A stretch of DNA of 64,000 nucleotides from Trichoplax sp. H2. Lineage: Eukaryota > Placozoa > Uniplacotomia > Trichoplacea. Shown here piece after piece: positions 23,827 through 34,741 of the stretch. Where the stretch lies: the NCBI GenBank assembly GCA_003344405.1, contig NOWV01000084.1, forward strand, positions 124,001 through 188,000. Direction: 5' to 3'. The position numbers and the translations under genes are program-made. Within the stretch, counting starts at the first letter, position 1; the number at the start of each line of letters is the position of its first letter. The notes under the pieces are model-generated. The model searched no databases. It had not been told where the DNA came from and saw nothing but the letters and a program-made list of their open reading frames with translations.

Positions 23827-25143
23827 AACACTTACAACCTAAAATTTTTCTACATTGTATCATTAATACTGTAACATTGACATTTAATAAATATCTAGTT
23901 TTGCGTCGATACTGTAAATTGAGTGCATATTTGTTGAGAGGGAAAGTATGAAAGAAAGCGTCCATAACTATCCATTAATGTACAGTAGATCCAGTCATTT
24001 CCCTATGATGTATCCAGAAATGCGGCTATATATCTTCAATGTATTTATCCAAAATATATCTGCCATTTCTTAGCAAAATCAATCAAGATAAAATCTTTGC
24101 TCATTTCGTTAAAACTTGGCAGATTTGCTTGGACAAAGTATAATGAAGGTATACGTATAAAGAGCCGTTTCAGCGGTATTTCTAAATGTCTCACAGGGAA
24201 ATATTGTACAGTACTAGGATGCGTATTGGCTAGCACGCTAGCACTGATTTTAATCATTTGTGCCTATGGCCGCTTGCTATCGGATTATGCACGAGTACAG
24301 CGCCTAATAATATCGATATGGCAGTCATAAATATGATTCGTTAGCCATAATTACATACGAGTACGTACATAATTGAGTACATTATTTTCCAGCATGCAAT
24401 TCGCATATACTGTACGTACACCAAGATACAGTAAGTAGGGGGTGATAATGATGATCCATGACTGGTTTATGGCTAATTAATATTACGCGTATAATATCTA
24501 TTTATTCAGGTCGAACATATGGCAGATAAAATATGTACTAGTTTTTAACATACGCGTACGTGTAAGCTCTCTTTACATTACTATACGAATGCGCGTATGA
24601 TGGATGGTACTGTTTGCTTAATAATAAAGTAATGAATATACGTAAAGTAATACTAAATTGCAGAAGCAGCAATGTAGTAATAACAACAAAAAAAACTGAA
24701 TACCTTTTGCTTACACCTCCGTTCTATAATTAGTATGCTCTAAATGGTCTGATTACAGCTAATATATCAATAGACGGAAACAGGGATTACTAGACGAAAA
24801 CATGACATACTAAATTCAACATTAATAAAACGCGTACCGTATTCAACTCGATATAGCCATCCAGTATTTACAGTTAAATTACTACACCTTCGATAGAAAT
24901 TGTGTCAGACAGTCAAATTATAATCTTTAGCGTTCTGTATGAATTTGAATAAAATTTAACTTTTAACCATCTCTTTCTATTGCACTCACCGTTATACTCC
25001 AACAGAATAAACTATTTTATTATTACATCTTAATCGATTACCGTATTTAAAGTTTACTTACACTTAAAATAATACCGTAGTAACTACGTATTAGTATCGT
25101 GTAGCAAACAAGTTGTCCAATTGGAAATCTCAATGATTTAAAC

Positions 25144-26118
25144 ATGAATATTCGTACTTTGATGCCATGTGTATATATATTTTTCTTAATTGGAGTTATC
25201 GTCGATTGCTATATTTTAATCAAAAGTTATACTCCGCATCCTGGACCAGGTGGATATCAAATTATCGATTCTTGGTCTGATGATATTAGTCGTCCTATGA
25301 GTGGTGAAAACTTCCATCTGGCCATCTTAGTCGATTCTAAACCCCAGAACGTGGCATACCGTTCAGGAATTAGGCGTTCGTGGGGCAATTCAAAGTCTAC
25401 TTCATCCAAAAAAGCATGGGATGTCTTTTTTATTTATGCTAAGCACAAAAATTCGACTATTAATAGAATTATTACAGACGAAGCAGAAAAAAAGAAGGAC
25501 TGCCTTATCTTGGATGATGTCGAAAGTAAATCTATCGACGCAGCTAAATTAGTGAGTGGGATGAAATGGCTATTAGATCACACTACATTCGATTACTTGC
25601 TAGTTACTACAGATATATCTTACGTTAATGTTAACGCCGCCGTAAGATTACTGAAACAGCTTGAACATGATCATCGGACAACTGATACCGTTACAGTAGC
25701 AAAAACCTCAAAGGTACGTAATATGGCAGATAAAGGTGGTAGTGGAGGTAACATTATCGATTCCGTTTATATTGGCAACGTTAAAGCAGGTGCTATTGAT
25801 GTTGGAGCTCTTGTGACGTCTTATAGTACAGTCCAGTATTGCACCGATTTAGGTTATATCCTATCGCGCGACGTTGTTAGTGAAATAGTTCAGTTGTTTC
25901 TAACAATTGGGCATACACCCAAAAAAGCAAAAAGTGATATATTTATTGGCTACATGGCAAACAAGTTGCAACATACCCCGGTTCATAGCAAGTTTCTGGA
26001 AGGCGCAAGAAAGTGTAACGAGTTTAAAAAGTTAGTCATGGATCCAGAATTATCAGATTCAGTGCGCCTAAAGATCAATAAAAGAATTACCAAGCTATCT
26101 AATTCTGTCGTCTGTTGA
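25144..26118 (+). CDS. GT31 (beta-1,3-galactosyltransferase)-like type II membrane protein, degenerate DxD
   Basis: A single-exon gene of 324 aa, the size typical of beta-1,3-galactosyl/N-acetylglucosaminyl transferases. Residues 7-28 form a signal-anchor membrane helix after a short cytosolic tail, fitting a Golgi enzyme. Family motifs appear in order: RSGIRRSWG at 73-81, DVFFIYA at 93-99, DCLILDDVES at 119-128, FDYLLVTTDISYVNV at 149-163, YCTDLGYILSRDVV at 232-245 and SDIFIG at 264-269. Active relatives carry DDD or DxD where this protein has TTDIS, and ED(V)xxG where it has SDIFIG. The metal/nucleotide-sugar site therefore looks weakened or lost. Lack of introns, in a region where every other gene is split, could mean retroposition or simply the family norm, since vertebrate B3GALT coding regions are often intronless. 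The exact donor and acceptor sugars cannot be told. Confidence 0.75.
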   Translation: MNIRTLMPCVYIFFLIGVIVDCYILIKSYTPHPGPGGYQIIDSWSDDISRPMSGENFHLAILVDSKPQNVAYRSGIRRSWGNSKSTSSKKAWDVFFIYAKHKNSTINRIITDEAEKKKDCLILDDVESKSIDAAKLVSGMKWLLDHTTFDYLLVTTDISYVNVNAAVRLLKQLEHDHRTTDTVTVAKTSKVRNMADKGGSGGNIIDSVYIGNVKAGAIDVGALVTSYSTVQYCTDLGYILSRDVVSEIVQLFLTIGHTPKKAKSDIFIGYMANKLQHTPVHSKFLEGARKCNEFKKLVMDPELSDSVRLKINKRITKLSNSVVC

Positions 26119-28241
26119 TAGGATAGAAATTGTATGTAATCATTTGAACGATTATTATGCAAGGATATTTTAAACGACTTCAATACAGAAAATTGGATGG
26201 GGCCAGTCCGACATTCAATTCCTAAGCTAAAACCAGAACTTAAGTGCAGTCTTGTTAACTGCGCTGTTTTATCAATATGCTAAATGATATTATATTGTAT
26301 GGCAGAACAGACAACAATCTATTCTACTACAGTTGCTGCATAGGATAACTTTTATTTATAATAAATCAGAATACAGTAGATATCGATGGCGTTTAATATT
26401 TTGTTTCAAATTTTAAATTTTATTTCTGTACTATTAAATACTATAAAATATTGACTGCTTGTATATTTTGTTTATTTATGTTTTCGCTTCCGATAATATT
26501 ATCTCCAGTAAAATAGCCAAGATGTAATACTATTTCTTCAACTGTCTATCTTTATGGCTAAGTAGCTATTTAATAAGTTGTAATTAATCATAATTGATCA
26601 GTCAGTCATTGACTGATATAATGCACTAGTCGTGAGATAACAAGAAATTGTACTTGACCGACCTGTAATTTCACTACACATATGTCCTACCTGCCTTTGT
26701 AAGGCTGATACATCATCGCTACAAGGATTACTATCTACCGAACGCATTAAAGGCAACGAACTGGATATTAAAAGTTTATTGTACTTACTTAAAGGCCCAA
26801 GATCAGTCGAATGATGTACAGAATACATTACTCAATAATACAATCCATATTCATTTAAGCTATGGCTGAGTATATTCTTATATTACATATGCAATCTATA
26901 ATCATTTAAAATCGCGATAACAAGAAGGAAATACACGAAATAACATGGATATTCGCTTGGCTAGATAACACCCGCAAATTCAGTGTCCTTGTAATATATC
27001 AGATTTAATCTAAAGTATTCATCTTCTCAAAATTGATCAAATCGCAGACTGTTACAGTATCTGATATCCCGATATCATTGTTATTCTATTTTCTTCATTA
27101 TTCTTTTCTTCTGTCTTTCTCTGTTTCTGCCTGTCCCTTGAAGGCTGGTTTTACTTATTGGTAAAAAAATTCAATCTGTATGTTTACAAATGACACTATA
27201 GTATCACTTGGTACATATAGCGCAAGATTAATTAAATTCATAGAGTCACTCAGTTTATAGAGTGAAAATTTGTAGATGTAATAGCATGTTAATCAAGACG
27301 ATTCGTATTGTAGGTTTACAGCTATGAAAGCAGTTACCATAATATATCATATATATGCGTATAAATTGATCTAAGCGGATCCTGAGCAATCCAGTACCAG
27401 CATGACTTCGAGATAGTATTCATCTTTGCTGTGTGCTCACGTTAGGATATTGAGTCCGTCATTGATGTTAACACTCGTGAGAAGGTTTACGATGTTCTAA
27501 ATATTAAACGCTGCTAAGTTTAGCTTGATAATTTGCTCTGTAGACGCTAATGATGTCATAGTTTATGAAGAGATCTTTGAGGCCGTTAACAATGGTGTGC
27601 TCGTTGTATATTAAGTGTCATTTTCAATTTAACACCTATTAAATGCAGTTCTGTGCGCTATTATACGAGTACTAGTAGACAATATACTGCAAGTAGGTAT
27701 GTAACATCGAATATTGCGCATTTTGTAAGACTTTCAATATTTGGTAAGCATTACTATTGCGTTTCGGCGTATGTTTTATCCATACTTTGTAATTATTTTA
27801 ATTCAAATTTAGAAAGTATATGGCTTATTCATTAATTATTCATCAACAATTTTCTCGCCTGCCTGTATGCCGTACATATATAAATAAAACGAATGACATC
27901 TTCAACCCAATGCCTTCAAACAAAGTCCTGTACGAACTGGTGGTCATAAGGCTATGAAACAATGTACCAGTACACTCTAAATCTTTGGATGAACATCAAA
28001 CTATGAATGGCTTAATTAAGTACACATTAATACAGGTTGTCTAGAGCAATCAACCATGAACAGTAGTCACTGCACGTAACATCGAAATCGATAAAAGTAA
28101 GAATAAGCTTTGCCATTGAAGTCTCTGTGCCATTTCTATTATTGGAATTTCCACCACAAGTATAGTAAGATCGTACGAAATCCTTTGAATCATGAACGAA
28201 AGCGAATTGTTGGTATGGTAAGATCTCAGTAAAACCTTGCA

Positions 28242-28755
28242 TAGGTCTGGTATTGCTGATTACTGCATGAACTATGTCCTGAATGAACGAATGATCGTCG
28301 CTAATATGTCAAGACCTCAGTAAAACCTTGAAATGGGTCTACTGTTAATATCTGCATGAATCATGAATGAATGAACGAAAGCGAATGACTGATCTTGCAA
28401 GGCCCCAGCAAGTACAATACAGTACAGTAGCCGTAAGAGCACAATATATACGATATACGGTCTGCTATTAAAACGAGTTTTTTCACTATCTGTTGAATAG
28501 GTCTGGTATTGCTGATTACTGCATGAATTATGTCCTGAATGAAGGAATGATAGTTGCTAATATATGAAGACCTCAGTTAAACCTGGAATGGGTTTAATAT
28601 TCCTACTGCTAATATCTGCATGAATCATGAATGAATGAACGAAAGCGAATGACTGATCTTGCAGGACCTCAGACTGTACAGTAGAGTAGCTGTAAAAGTA
28701 GGATATAGACGATATACGGTCCGCCATTAAAACGAGTTCTTTACTATTTATTGAC
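28242..28755. repeat. Tandem duplication, about 255 bp unit
   Basis: Two copies start at about 28242 and 28497 with ATAGGTCTGGTATTGCTGAT, and share CTGCATGAATCATGAATGA, AACGAAAGCGAATGACTGAT, GATATACGGTC and AAAACGAGTT. Similarity is high but not perfect. Each copy also contains a CAGTA-type motif run. A partial copy precedes the first unit near 28190-28240. Confidence 0.75.
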
Positions 28756-28938
28756 ATAGTACATTCACGCTATCATGATAATCTATCTGTGGAGATAGTC
28801 TTCTACAGGTATATCAATATTGCATAGGAATTTCAACGGAATATAACTTTCATTTTTTAACCAAGGGGTGCTGTCGAAAATAAATAATGAATCAGGTTGT
28901 ACCGTCCTGTGCGTCTGCGCGTTACTGTGTTAGTGCTG

Positions 28939-28964
28939 CACTCGTCATCCGAGAATGACGAGTG
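28939..28964. repeat. Perfect 10-bp hairpin
   Basis: CACTCGTCAT and ATGACGAGTG are perfect reverse complements separated by six bases. It lies about 300 bp upstream of the PPME1 start codon. No role can be assigned. Confidence 0.6.
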
Positions 28965-29263
28965 TATTGCAAAGGCTTTACGATCCATCGAGTTCAATGT
29001 ACAGTACATATACTGTAAGTATTGTACTGTACACTGTGTATTTCTCTCGCTTTATCTTCTACTGCTGCAGTCGAAGAAGATCACCGCAGCGAGCATCGAT
29101 ACCTGGCTGGCCATCACTTTGAGAAATAGATTATAGCAGCGGTTATTGACTCGATCTTTACGGTAGATTAACTTTATAGGCTTTATCGTCTATTTTCAAA
29201 TAGTACTGCTGATCAGTAATAATATACACGAGTACTGTACAGTAGTTGGAGTCGTTGGTATCA

Positions 29264-32200
29264 ATGGAAGATCTCAGGAAACAGGTCTTCAATTCCGCGA
29301 CTGGAGGAGCATTGCCTCCTAGACCGATGCCTAGGTAATCTTATTTTGTCAACTCCATAAAATAGATTATATTGAACTAGAAAGTTACTTAGGACTTGTC
29401 CTTAAAATACGAGATTATAGTGTATGCTACAGTAAATAAATCTCCAATATCTGAATCTTAATCCTGATCCAAATGGACGCTATCGATGCCATACGTGTAT
29501 ATTGCGATGTACAGTACAGCATAATACGAGGGAGGCTGTTTGTGATATGATATTCTGCTCGTGCACTGTCGGTATCAGCCTATCTTATAATTAATCATGT
29601 AGAGATATACAATACAGTAAATAGACTAATTTAAATTTATCGACAATACGACTACTGCTTTGAACATGGAAAGACATAACATGCAATTACAAGTATATAT
29701 AGAATACATTAATAGTGCACTAATTGTATTCAAAGAATCAATGAATGAATGAAGGAAATTAGTATTTACGCAACTACACAATATAGAACACTATATACTC
29801 GTATGTGCATAATCCAAGTCTAGAATCTGTATTTCTAAATATGAAAACTTGCCAGTTTATTTGTTATAATATGCAATGATATCCTGCGATTGATTGATTT
29901 TCATTGAAGGCACTTTATACGTGTAGCCGTGTCAGTAGAGTATAGCATTACTTTACTTAGTAGGAATACGTTAGCTATGGCCCGCGATATTATAAATACT
30001 GCTCATTCCAGTATAATTCTCTTCACACCCTGAGGGATTACCGGCAGTCACCAATAAATTTAGCATTATCCAAATAGAACGATTAAATTCAAAGAACATC
30101 GAAATTGGTATTTTAAATGATAATTTCTTAGTCAGATGGTACCAACGACATATCATAAATCTGTTGATAGAAATACGCCTAGTTCTAACTCTGGTGCTAT
30201 AAAGAAAAGACGTCGCGATTATTCACCTCTTCAATGGAGTGACTACTTCGATCAATACAAAGACGTAACCTTAGATAACTCACAAAATGTAAAGTAAACG
30301 TATACTTTCACCTTAGCTTACCTAATACTAAATGATCCTAGAAGCAGTCATTATTAATGTTAATTGCATTTTCTTGCAGGTATTTCGCGTCTATAAGTTG
30401 GGCACTCGCGGGCCTGTCTTATATTTCCTTCATGGAGGAGGCCACTCAGCTCTTTCTTGGGCATTACTAGCAGTAAGTTAGCTAATTCTATCGCTTATTT
30501 ATTGAAACATACGGTACGCAATAACAGTAACCCTAACATAGGAATAGATTTGCTATATGTACCATAGCCCTTCACTGTTATTATTTAATAGCATAATTCT
30601 ATACATTTCGCATTAGAAAGCACTGGTTCAAAAATGTAAAGTAAGAATTGTCGCGGTGGACTTGAGAGGACACGGTTTGATTTCGTAACAATTTTTATAG
30701 CTAGTAATTCATTTTGTCATTACACATATGCATATACAATTCCGATCTAATTAGCTAATTTTTCAGGTATGACAAGGACCGATGATGATTATAATTTATC
30801 AACTGAAACACAAATAAGGTACAAGATAAACATACTTATTGTAAAGTTGAAATCATCATTACTTTCAGATATCCTTGAGGCATTTAATAATTTACTACAC
30901 AATCTGACTTCTATGCCATGAAAACTAAATACCCTCTTATTTGCTATAACGATTATTAGTGACATAGCTGGCGTGCATAAAGAATTATTTGATGATCAAC
31001 CTCCGACTGTGCTGGTTGGTCATAGGTATGAGACTTAATAAGTTTGATGACTAAATGAAAATTTTAGATGTTAGCTACCGAACTAGCGATTCAATTTTCA
31101 CTTACAATAATTTTTGTCTTAGTATGGGTGGCGCTCTAGCAGTCCATACCGCATATAAAAGATTGATTCCATCATTAGTTGGCTTAGTTGTTATTGATGT
31201 TGTTGAAGGTAAATAAGGTGCCAATAGCTGCCTTTCAATTCAATCAATAGTATCGGACCATGAAGATACATGAATGATTTGTATTCTAATCATATTCTCT
31301 AGGTACCGCTCTTGATGCCCTATCAGCTATGCAAAATGTTCTCAGAAATCGTCCGTCTTATTTTAATTCTATAGAAAGCGCAATCGAATGGAAGTACGTC
31401 TGGACTTAATATTGCTAATCATAATGACTATTTAAATATCTCACTCAATACATCGGTATATTATAGTTTCCGCAGTGGGCAAACACATAACTTGGAATCA
31501 GCCAGAGTATCCGTTCCAGCTCAATTGAAAATGTACTGTATTTTACCTATAACAATTGCTTACAATAATAGATCTGAGGCTATGTCATAGTTGTGGATTG
31601 ATCAATGATTTATTAAATTGAAAAGCTGCGACAATTGTAATACCACAACGGAAGTAAAAGATTCAAATACCATCGTAGAAGAGAACGAAGATGCCGATCT
31701 AGAAGATGCTTCTCAACCTACCAGCAGTCGTAGTGATGTAATGCCAACTCCTTTAATTTAAGATTTTCAGAGTTTTTGTACTTCAACTAAAAATGCTAAT
31801 AGTACCGTTAATCTCGAAACACTCCTTACATACTAATCAATTAACGTATTTAGAATACTGTAAAATACACTTGGGTAATCGATTTATGTAAGACCGAATG
31901 CTACTGGAGAGGTAAGTAATTATGCTGTTAGACTATCTTCGTCTATGCCTGAAAATTTTTTGTTAACAAACTAATAATCCTACATAGAATGGTTTGAAGA
32001 ATTGTCTTCTAAATTCCTTGCCTGTCCAGGCCCCAAACTTCTCCTATTAGCTGGTACGAAACGTATATCATAATAACAACATTAAAAGCGTGTACACACT
32101 CTTCATAAATGAATATAAGATAATACAGTAAAGAAGTAATTATTCAAGAATACCATACAGTAGCCCACAATACCTTTATGGTTTATAACTATAGACTACT

Positions 32201-32786
32201 AGCGAGAAAAATATCCTTTCATAAATTCAGAGAATTAGGAGATTAATAAAAACTGTTCCACTTATGAAATTTTTACCTAGCTTTGCACTAGACTTATCTG
32301 GATATGTAATTTAAGAGACGATAATGTAAATAAAATATAATAATCATGATGGACCCTAGATATTTATCATATTGTGTTATACCCACTAGTGAAAGTATGT
32401 ATTTTGTCTTCATGCGTAGGTGTTGATAGACTGGATAAAAATCTGACTATAGCCCAAATGCAAGGTTTGTAGTTAAAGAAACTGTCATTTACTGGCGTGC
32501 GAAGGTTCTGATACCGTATTAATAGGTTAATAATTACTTATAACATCTTTACTATCATGACCATTGCATCACTTAGGAAAATTTCAAATGCAAGTATTAT
32601 CACAGTGTGGCCATTTAATGCAAGAAGATGTTCCTGATAAGGTAAATTATTGACTTGAAAGCGGCTCTTTCAAATTCTACGTTTAGCATAAGTTATTGAC
32701 GTCTATAATAACTGCTCTTCTAGGTTGCGAATGCCCTTCACAGTTTCCTAATAAGAAATAGAATTATAAACACAAACAATAAGTGA
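29264..32786 (+). CDS. PPME1: Protein phosphatase methylesterase 1
   Basis: Fifteen exons: 29264-29334, 30132-30288, 30380-30472, 30617-30674, 30767-30818, 30960-31025, 31123-31208, 31303-31393, 31467-31532, 31626-31737, 31854-31911, 31988-32053, 32420-32464, 32577-32641, 32724-32786. They total 1149 nt, 382 aa, against about 386 in human. The alpha/beta-hydrolase core is plain: YFLHGGGHSALSWALL oxyanion region, VRIVAVDLRGHG, then VLVGHSMGGALAVHTA. The catalytic triad is Ser166 (GHSMGG), Asp191 (VVIDVVEGTA) and His353 (QCGHLMQED); the Ser-Asp spacing of 25 residues equals the human one. The Ser codon is split by an intron. An acidic insert (EENEDADLEDA) precedes KYTWVIDL, as in vertebrates. 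The enzyme removes the C-terminal methyl ester from the PP2A catalytic subunit and so controls which regulatory subunits bind. Introns are mostly 70-150 bp; the first is about 800 bp. Confidence 0.96.
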
Positions 32787-32830
32787 AGAGAAAGAATCGT
32801 AGACATGAATAATGTGTGATCACATTGGAA

Positions 32831-32836
32831 AATAAA
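32831..32836 (+). promoter_or_regulatory. Candidate polyadenylation signal for PPME1
   Basis: AATAAA about 45 bases after the PPME1 stop codon, on the coding strand. Position fits a short 3' UTR. Confidence 0.4.
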
Positions 32837-34741
32837 TAGATTGAGTACCTTGGGAAAATGTAAAATTTCCGTGGTAAACAAAGTGGTCGGAATGTCATGC
32901 AATGATTTACAGATTGTTTTATTTATGGCATGCTATTACGTTTGTAGCCATTACACGATACACTATCTGATATTGCCGGGAATATTCTAAAAAACTATGA
33001 TATAGTGAAAAATACCTCAACCCTCTTTCTCGTCTATCGTAGAATATTTTCACCAGTTATAAAACTATCTAGTTGAACTTGTAACTTATAATGACCTAAA
33101 CGATCGATAGCTGGTCAAATATTTATAAGTATGTCAGAAGTATACTGACTGCTTGAAAGAAAAATTAAATGTACCAACCTTCCTATCTGATGCCTAGCTG
33201 TGATTACTTGAAATGATTGTCGATTTTCGTCTATTAAAATGTGGTTCATGGAATTGAGCTGCAAGCTTATTTCAAACTATGGTATTACAGCTTTGAGTTA
33301 GCTTTGTACAATTGTAAATTACTTTAGCACATAAGCAAATTCCTTAGCTTCATTTTTAATGTATACGTCATCCTTTTGCTAGCTTAATAAGATACTGTGT
33401 AGTAATAACTGGTATGACATATTGTGATATCATGCTGTAGTACTAATTTGTTAAAAGTTAAATTGGATTATGCAATAAATTTTGATAATTGTTTATCGAT
33501 CTAACGCCTAGGCTTAATAACGAACGATTGAGCACAACAGGCTACCAATTGTTGGCATATTGTGATTTCGATTTCCATCGGCGGATTACTCGTAGTCTCG
33601 TACGGTAGACTGGAATACAAATTTGACACGAGTGATTTACTACTGTACAGTATTTTCCCGTATTTCAGCAATTGCCTCATTGCTAGACTTTTCTATTCGT
33701 AATGATCATAATTACTAACTGCGGTTCTTTTCGATGAAATAACTAAAATTGATTATTTTAATTCTCTTGCAACGTAAGAAGGTCAGACATGCAGGAAACA
33801 CTTGTATACTCACAAAATAAATAATGATAACGTGAAATAGTTATGGTTTACTTTAATCTGCATGACGATAATTATAATACAACAACCGATGTAGAAGATT
33901 TTAAAAATTTTCTTGAAAGTCGATCATTAATTATCTATAATTTGTATTTTTAATTTTTTCACATTTATGGAGGTATATTGTAATACACATTGAACAGATA
34001 ATATTTTAAATGATAATTTAACTTTACGAAATAAAATATATCAGATAACAAATCAGTGCACTATTCATTTTAGTCATAAGTTTCTGTTCACGTAAACTCT
34101 TCAGAAGATAACGTCACTGCGTAAAAGTAACATTTTAATTTACAGTCAGCTACCTGAGATCAATGAATTACTTGTATGAAAAGAATGTAATCGCTTTACA
34201 CCCATAGATAGTACAATGATCTCAGAATATTCTTACAGCAATAGTGATATTGCAATTACTTTTACCCCAATCTTCTCTACTTCCTATATAGGACATTGCG
34301 GAGTCATTGGTGTCCACATCGTTATAAATATAATTTCGATGGTTTCCTCATTACTATTAACTTGAACCCTAGGATGATACTATAAACTATATAGTACATT
34401 AGACTCACACTCCAGGTGTTACATAAATAACAGATACGTAACAAAAACAAATCCAGCATTTAAACCGTAGGAGGAGTAACCATTTTATCAGCATGGTCAA
34501 ACGTAAAATTGGCAAATGACTGTAGGTCAAGGCAAGAAAAATCTTTTCAAAGTTTTAGATAAGACAATATGCACCACTTTAAAGAACTGTATTTGAAGTT
34601 TGTTACATGTGTATATCTGTTGTCCAATTAAGTTATTCTTAAGTTCACTTTCAAGCTACTCAACAGAACAGGTACTCGTATATATTAAAAATTTAGAGTT
34701 TATAACAAGAATCAGTATGGGCGATATTAATTTAATATCAT
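32837..34741. other. Convergent intergenic region between PPME1 and the mitochondrial carrier
   Basis: About 1.9 kb of AT-rich DNA with stops in all frames. The flanking genes converge on it, so it should hold 3' ends only. I see no gene, RNA or repeat family here. Confidence 0.5.

Larger units (their letters stand above)
21437..25143. other. Gene-poor region upstream of RBM26/27, rich in GTACAGTAC motifs
   Basis: About 3.7 kb between the RBM26/27 start and the glycosyltransferase. It should contain the RBM26/27 promoter just above 21436. I see no gene with family similarity. It holds the motif cluster at 21550-22590, a hairpin at 22758-22792 and a 159-codon minus-strand frame at 23347-23826, each listed separately. 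Confidence 0.5.
26119..29263. other. Intergenic region between the glycosyltransferase and PPME1
   Basis: About 3.1 kb with no gene I can support. A 76-codon minus-strand frame at 26598-26828 has exon-like composition but no partners. The right half carries a 255-bp tandem duplication (28242-28755) and a hairpin (28939-28964). Confidence 0.5.

Noticed and set aside
24097-24330. 77-codon plus-strand frame with a hydrophobic stretch upstream of the glycosyltransferase
   Set aside because: No family similarity, and it overlaps an equally long antisense frame; it fits chance in AT-rich DNA.
26598-26828. 76-codon minus-strand frame with exon-like composition
   Set aside because: It has an internal GTAGGA that could be a donor, but no neighbouring exons or recognised domain could be found.
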